Origin: an uncultured Taibaiella sp.
GTDB lineage: Bacteria > Bacteroidota > Bacteroidia > Chitinophagales > Chitinophagaceae
Direction of reading: 5' to 3'
DNA: 9,022 nt
Assembly: GCA_946886975.1 (NCBI GenBank)
Contig: CAMPJV010000090.1
Coordinates: forward strand, 1 to 9,022
A program made the translations under genes and the position numbers. The first letter of the stretch is position 1; each line of letters begins with the position of its first letter. The notes under the pieces are model-generated. The model saw only the letters and a list, made by a program, of their open reading frames with translations. It ran no database searches and had not been told where the DNA came from. Shown here in pieces: positions 6,957 to 9,022 of the stretch.

Positions 6957-7619
6957 TTACATGATACCCAGACGGTTAAACACATTGGATACAATTCTGT
7001 CGCACCGGCTAAGATGGAAGTTGAAAACAAGGTCGCTCTTATAATAGTTCCCCAGCGACTCCCGTAGCATGGCCTTGGCCCTGTTGAGCCTTACCCTTAC
7101 GTTCACATCCGTAATCCCTAGCGTTTCCACAGCCTCCGTCATCGACACGCCCTCCATTTCTCTCAATACGAACACCAGGCGGTATTTTTCAGGAAGGCTC
7201 AGCAATGAATGCTCAAGAGCCCTGCCCAGTTCCCTGTTCATCGTGATGTTTGCAGGCGAGGAATGATCATGCATCTGGTTCATATTCGTTTTCATAACAC
7301 TTTCACTTTCTAGGCTGGTTACCCGTTTACTCTTTTTCAGGAAGGCCAGGCTCTCGTTTATCATGATCCTGGTCAGCCAAGTACCGAAGCTCGACCTTCC
7401 TTCAAATTTTGATAGATTCTCAAATGCCTTCAGGTAAGCATTTTGCATCACATCTTCTATTTCGCTGTCGTTCTTGATGATGGACATCCCCACTCTGTAG
7501 AGGCGTGGGTTATATTTTCTTATCAGGACTTCAAATACTCTGCTCTCCCCTGCACATACCCTGGCGATAACTTCCTCATCAGATACCTCAACCTTTGACT
7601 CTAGTAATTCCATAGCCAT
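6957..7619 (-). CDS. ECF-type RNA polymerase sigma factor (sigma-70 family)
   Basis: A 220-residue protein with the two ECF domains. Region 2 is at about 28-98 (VFEVLIRKYNPRLYRVGMSI, then the DVMQNAYLKAFENLSKFEG -10 recognition segment and SFGTWLTRIMINESL). Region 4 is at about 136-188 (LPEKYRLVFVLREMEGVSM, then the HTH with ETLGITDVNVRVRLNRAKA). A short extension after region 4 ends in FHLSRCDRIVSNVFNRL, a Cys-containing tail I recall in one ECF subgroup that often lacks an adjacent anti-sigma factor. None is encoded next to this gene here. The start is either Met1 or Met3. The gene is transcribed alone, divergent from the flavoprotein gene (158-bp gap), and ends at a strong terminator. Its regulon and signal cannot be read from the sequence; control of the divergent reductase is possible. 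Confidence 0.95.
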   Translation of the reverse strand: MAMELLESKVEVSDEEVIARVCAGESRVFEVLIRKYNPRLYRVGMSIIKNDSEIEDVMQNAYLKAFENLSKFEGRSSFGTWLTRIMINESLAFLKKSKRVTSLESESVMKTNMNQMHDHSSPANITMNRELGRALEHSLLSLPEKYRLVFVLREMEGVSMTEAVETLGITDVNVRVRLNRAKAMLRESLGNYYKSDLVFNFHLSRCDRIVSNVFNRLGIM

Positions 7620-7777
7620 TTCTTAAAGTGTTATATTTGGTTAGATACCCAGCCATCAGAAACGTTACAGCAAAAAGCAACTTTATTTTGGTAACATTCT
7701 CGCCGGATTCTGCTCTAATTGTTAGTGTCGCTCGCCAGCCCTGTTTGCAATTTACGGCAGTAGCCACAAACAACCAT
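7620..7777. promoter_or_regulatory. Divergent promoter region of sigma factor and flavoprotein genes
   Basis: The + strand carries TATATTTG at 7632-7639, a perfect match to the Bacteroidetes -7 element TAnnTTTG, though a -33 TTTG at the usual distance is missing. If used, it gives a leader of about 130 bases ahead of the ATG at 7778. A second AT-rich box, TATTTTG (7684-7690), is a closer but imperfect candidate. The upstream frame of the flavoprotein is open back to a GTG at 7628, but that stretch does not read like family sequence. Confidence 0.35.
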
Positions 7778-8443
7778 ATGGACTACAAACAATCAATATT
7801 ATCGATATCCGAGGTTACCCACAATGTCCGATGCCTCAGGATAGAAAAGCCGGAGGGATATTCCTTTGTGCCCGGCCAGGCCACAGAAGCGGCAATCAAT
7901 AAGCCCGGATGGGCGGAAGAGAAAAGGCCTTTCACGTTCACTTGCCTCAATGACGACCCCTACCTCGAATTTACCATTAAATGCTATGAGGACCATGACG
8001 GTGTGACAAACCAGGTCCGGAACCTCCAGGTTGGTGACGAACTGATAATCGGCGACCCATGGGGAGCCATAGAGTACAATGGCGAGGGATACTTTATTGC
8101 AGGTGGTGCTGGAATCACCCCGTTTATTGCTATACTTCGTCAGCTTTCAAAGGATAATAAGTTGAATGCCAACAAGTTATTCTTTTCCAACAGAACTGCT
8201 GCCGATATCATCGATGAAGAACTGCTTACCGCGCTTTTGGGAAAGTCAGCAATATACATAGTAACTGACGGGCCCACAGACAAATACGTTCGCGGCTATA
8301 TCGACGAGCACTTCCTCCTTGAACATATTGATGATTTCAAAAAGCATTTCTACATCTGCGGACCGGATAAAATGGTGTCAGCCATCAGCAACATACTGAC
8401 AACCCACGGCGCGAATCCTGAAGCCGTCATATTCGAAAAGTAA
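7778..8443 (+). CDS. Ferredoxin/flavodoxin-NADP reductase-like FAD oxidoreductase
   Basis: A 221-residue flavoprotein of the ferredoxin-NADP+ reductase superfamily that transfers electrons between NAD(P)H and a carrier via FAD. Visible motifs are KPEGYSFVPGQATE (24-37) of the FAD-binding barrel, the FAD signature RPFTF (50-54), the nucleotide-binding GGAGITPFIAIL (109-120) and CGPDKM (194-199). The length covers only the FAD and NAD(P) domains, so there is no fused ferredoxin or globin. The start at ATG 7778 gives the usual family N-terminus (MDYKQSILSISEVTHNVRCL). The open frame extends upstream to a GTG at 7628, but that would run through the divergent promoter region. No signal peptide is visible, so it is cytoplasmic. 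It is a single gene divergent from the ECF sigma factor. The physiological partner is not evident and no terminator is obvious downstream. Confidence 0.93.
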   Translation: MDYKQSILSISEVTHNVRCLRIEKPEGYSFVPGQATEAAINKPGWAEEKRPFTFTCLNDDPYLEFTIKCYEDHDGVTNQVRNLQVGDELIIGDPWGAIEYNGEGYFIAGGAGITPFIAILRQLSKDNKLNANKLFFSNRTAADIIDEELLTALLGKSAIYIVTDGPTDKYVRGYIDEHFLLEHIDDFKKHFYICGPDKMVSAISNILTTHGANPEAVIFEK

Positions 8444-8585
8444 AAGGAACGTGCCTCCGGCTGTCACACCCCAGCTCCGCTGCTTTATTCATTAATCTTT
8501 TTCACGTAGGCCAGCTTTTGGCCTACCTGCTCTGTGTCTTCCTGCACCTTTACCAATCCGAATTCACGACTATGGAACTAAACTA
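8444..8585. other. Gene-poor region downstream of the flavoprotein gene
   Basis: No complete gene is supported. It contains a perfect 8-bp inverted repeat with a 5-base loop at 8506-8526 (GTAGGCCA/TGGCCTAC), with no T tract on either side, so it is not a standard terminator. The minus-strand open fragment at 8485-8577 overlaps it. Confidence 0.5.
8485..8577 (-). pseudogene. Possible gene remnant: 30-codon open fragment without ATG
   Basis: Between two minus-strand stops the frame reads 30 residues (FHSREFGLVKVQEDTEQVGQ, then KLAYVKKINE). The composition and helical periodicity look protein-like, but there is no Met; only a TTG or GTG could start it. It could be the decayed 3' end of a lost gene or chance. 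I do not recognise a family. Confidence 0.2.
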
Positions 8586-8738
8586 CTAACGGCTGAGTTT
8601 ATAGATGTAATGTGGGAAGAGCATGTAACGTAGTGTTGTTAAGTTAGAAGCAGTAGATGTGGCAGGCTTTTCCTCGTAGCCTGTCTCAATCTGGTTAAAG
8701 ACCAGGTAAAACATTTCTGGCGTAGTGGTAGGGTACAT
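8586..8738 (-). CDS. Hypothetical 50-residue protein or gene remnant
   Basis: An ATG-initiated minus-strand ORF of 50 residues beginning MYPTTTPEMFYLVFNQIETG and ending LRYMLFPHYIYKLSR. It is aromatic-rich with a basic end and has no signal peptide or clear membrane helix. I do not recognise a family. In its favour, a plausible promoter (TTG, 22-bp spacer, TATACTTG) lies 7 bp upstream of the ATG, and a strong terminator upstream separates it from the preceding minus-strand unit. Against it are its short length, the stops crowded at its end, and the neighbouring fragment at 8485-8577, which together could mean a decayed gene. It may equally be the 3' end of a degraded longer gene. Confidence 0.35.
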   Translation of the reverse strand: MYPTTTPEMFYLVFNQIETGYEEKPATSTASNLTTLRYMLFPHYIYKLSR

Positions 8739-8745
8739 GATTCGT

Positions 8746-8778
8746 CAAGTATAGAAGATGCAAAACAAATACGATCAA
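8746..8778 (-). promoter_or_regulatory. Candidate promoter of the 50-residue ORF
   Basis: On the minus strand TTG (8778-8776) and TATACTTG (8753-8746), one mismatch from TAnnTTTG, are 22 bp apart, within the range used in this phylum. The ATG at 8738 follows 7 bp later, so the transcript would be nearly leaderless. An imperfect dyad CACAACTGTAGCTGTG (8783-8798) sits directly upstream and could be an operator. Confidence 0.25.
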
Positions 8779-8807
8779 GCTCCACAACTGTAGCTGTGAC
8801 CATCGGT

Positions 8808-8837
8808 AAAACAAAAGAGCCCCGTGTACCGGGGCTC
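8808..8837 (-). terminator. Strong intrinsic terminator
   Basis: A perfect 8-bp GC-rich stem GAGCCCCG/CGGGGCTC (8817-8824 and 8830-8837) with a 5-base loop is followed on the minus strand by TTTTGTTTT. It ends the minus-strand unit that enters from the right edge (gene tail plus 19-codon ORF). On the + strand GTAGTTTT follows, so weak bidirectional action is possible. Confidence 0.9.
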
Positions 8838-8859
8838 GTAGTTTTCCATAGTTGCAATA

Positions 8860-8919
8860 TTATTTCCTTCCTCCCACAGCCAGACACAGTACTAATAAGA
8901 TAAGAAGTCTTTTCATCAT
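8860..8919 (-). CDS. 19-residue secretory-leader-like small ORF
   Basis: The ORF reads MMKRLLILLVLCLAVGGRK and stops. The basic start and hydrophobic core look exactly like a signal peptide, but almost nothing follows. It starts 6 bp after the stop of the upstream minus-strand gene and ends 22 bp before a strong terminator, so it sits as the last cistron of a unit. Possible readings are a genuine membrane-active small protein, a leader left after loss of the mature part, or a chance ORF. The strict gene-ORF-terminator layout favours a real element over chance. Confidence 0.4.
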   Translation of the reverse strand: MMKRLLILLVLCLAVGGRK

Positions 8920-8925
8920 TAATAT

Positions 8926-9022
8926 TTAGATGGTTATTGCTCCGTGTTTTTCTTCCTTTGCTATATCGACCAGCCGCAGAATAGCTTTCTTTACGCTATC
9001 CAGCTTTTCTTTGGGTATATAC
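8926..9022 (-). CDS. C-terminal end of a gene entering from the right edge, unidentified
   Basis: The minus-strand frame is open from the window edge to a TAA at 8926-8928 and gives 31 residues, KEKLDSVKKAILRLVDIAKE followed by EKHGAITI, clearly helical and charged. Too little is visible to name a family. The short gap to the 19-codon ORF and the shared downstream terminator suggest one transcript. Confidence 0.6.
   Translation of the reverse strand, partial: YIPKEKLDSVKKAILRLVDIAKEEKHGAITI

Noticed and set aside
7628..7777. Upstream GTG extension of the flavoprotein gene by 50 codons
   Set aside because: The extension does not read like the reductase family, would run through the divergent promoter region, and the ATG at 7778 gives the normal N-terminus.
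8639..8887. Minus-strand open frame of 82 codons
   Set aside because: It runs through the strong terminator hairpin at 8808-8837 and overlaps better-supported small ORFs in other frames; its translation has no protein-like pattern.
1..9022. CRISPR arrays, tRNA or rRNA genes, insertion sequences
   Set aside because: No regularly spaced repeats, no cloverleaf-like sequence ending in a typical tRNA 3' arm, and no transposase or terminal inverted repeats were seen.

Overview
The window looks like a Bacteroidota chromosome, probably near Chitinophagaceae. The evidence is a TssD/TssC pair of the Bacteroidetes-specific type VI secretion subtype (T6SSiii), a TPR/membrane/LuxR-HTH regulator of a type common in this phylum, TraN- and TraM-like sequence known from Bacteroides conjugative elements, little Shine-Dalgarno signal, and a few boxes resembling the Bacteroidetes -7 promoter element (TAnnTTTG). 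All assignments come from reading the proteins and recalling families; no search was run.

Left part (1-2096, + strand): T6SSiii tube and sheath genes. The first 191 bases hold what looks like the C-terminus of the small sheath protein TssB, with an in-frame TAG just upstream of it. Then come tssD (Hcp-like tube protein with an extra acidic tail) and tssC (large sheath subunit), 30 bp apart.

Middle part (2150-4836, - strand): a tight two-gene operon converging on tssC. The promoter-proximal gene encodes an exported TraN-like (DUF4138-like) protein whose two halves are separated by a charged helical region of about 210 residues. Eight bases later starts a secreted MltD-like lytic transglycosylase with a C-terminal domain resembling TraM of Bacteroides conjugative transposons. 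Both proteins therefore carry features of a conjugation envelope complex, one also carries a peptidoglycan-cutting enzyme, and they sit tail-to-tail with T6SSiii genes. This is the most interesting part of the window. I infer, but cannot show, that it builds or adapts an envelope passage.

A 301-bp divergent region (4837-5137) with four 11-bp tandem repeats separates this operon from a membrane-spanning TPR/HTH regulator (5138-6883, + strand), which is a candidate controller of its neighbours. Right of it are housekeeping-like genes: an ECF sigma factor (- strand, with its own terminator at 6901-6927) divergent from a small ferredoxin-reductase-like flavoprotein (7778-8443, + strand).

Right end (8444-9022): gene-poor, with minus-strand small elements. 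These are the tail of a gene entering from beyond the window, a 19-codon secretory-leader-like ORF, a strong terminator, a 50-codon ORF with a possible promoter and dyad, and a 30-codon open fragment without an ATG.
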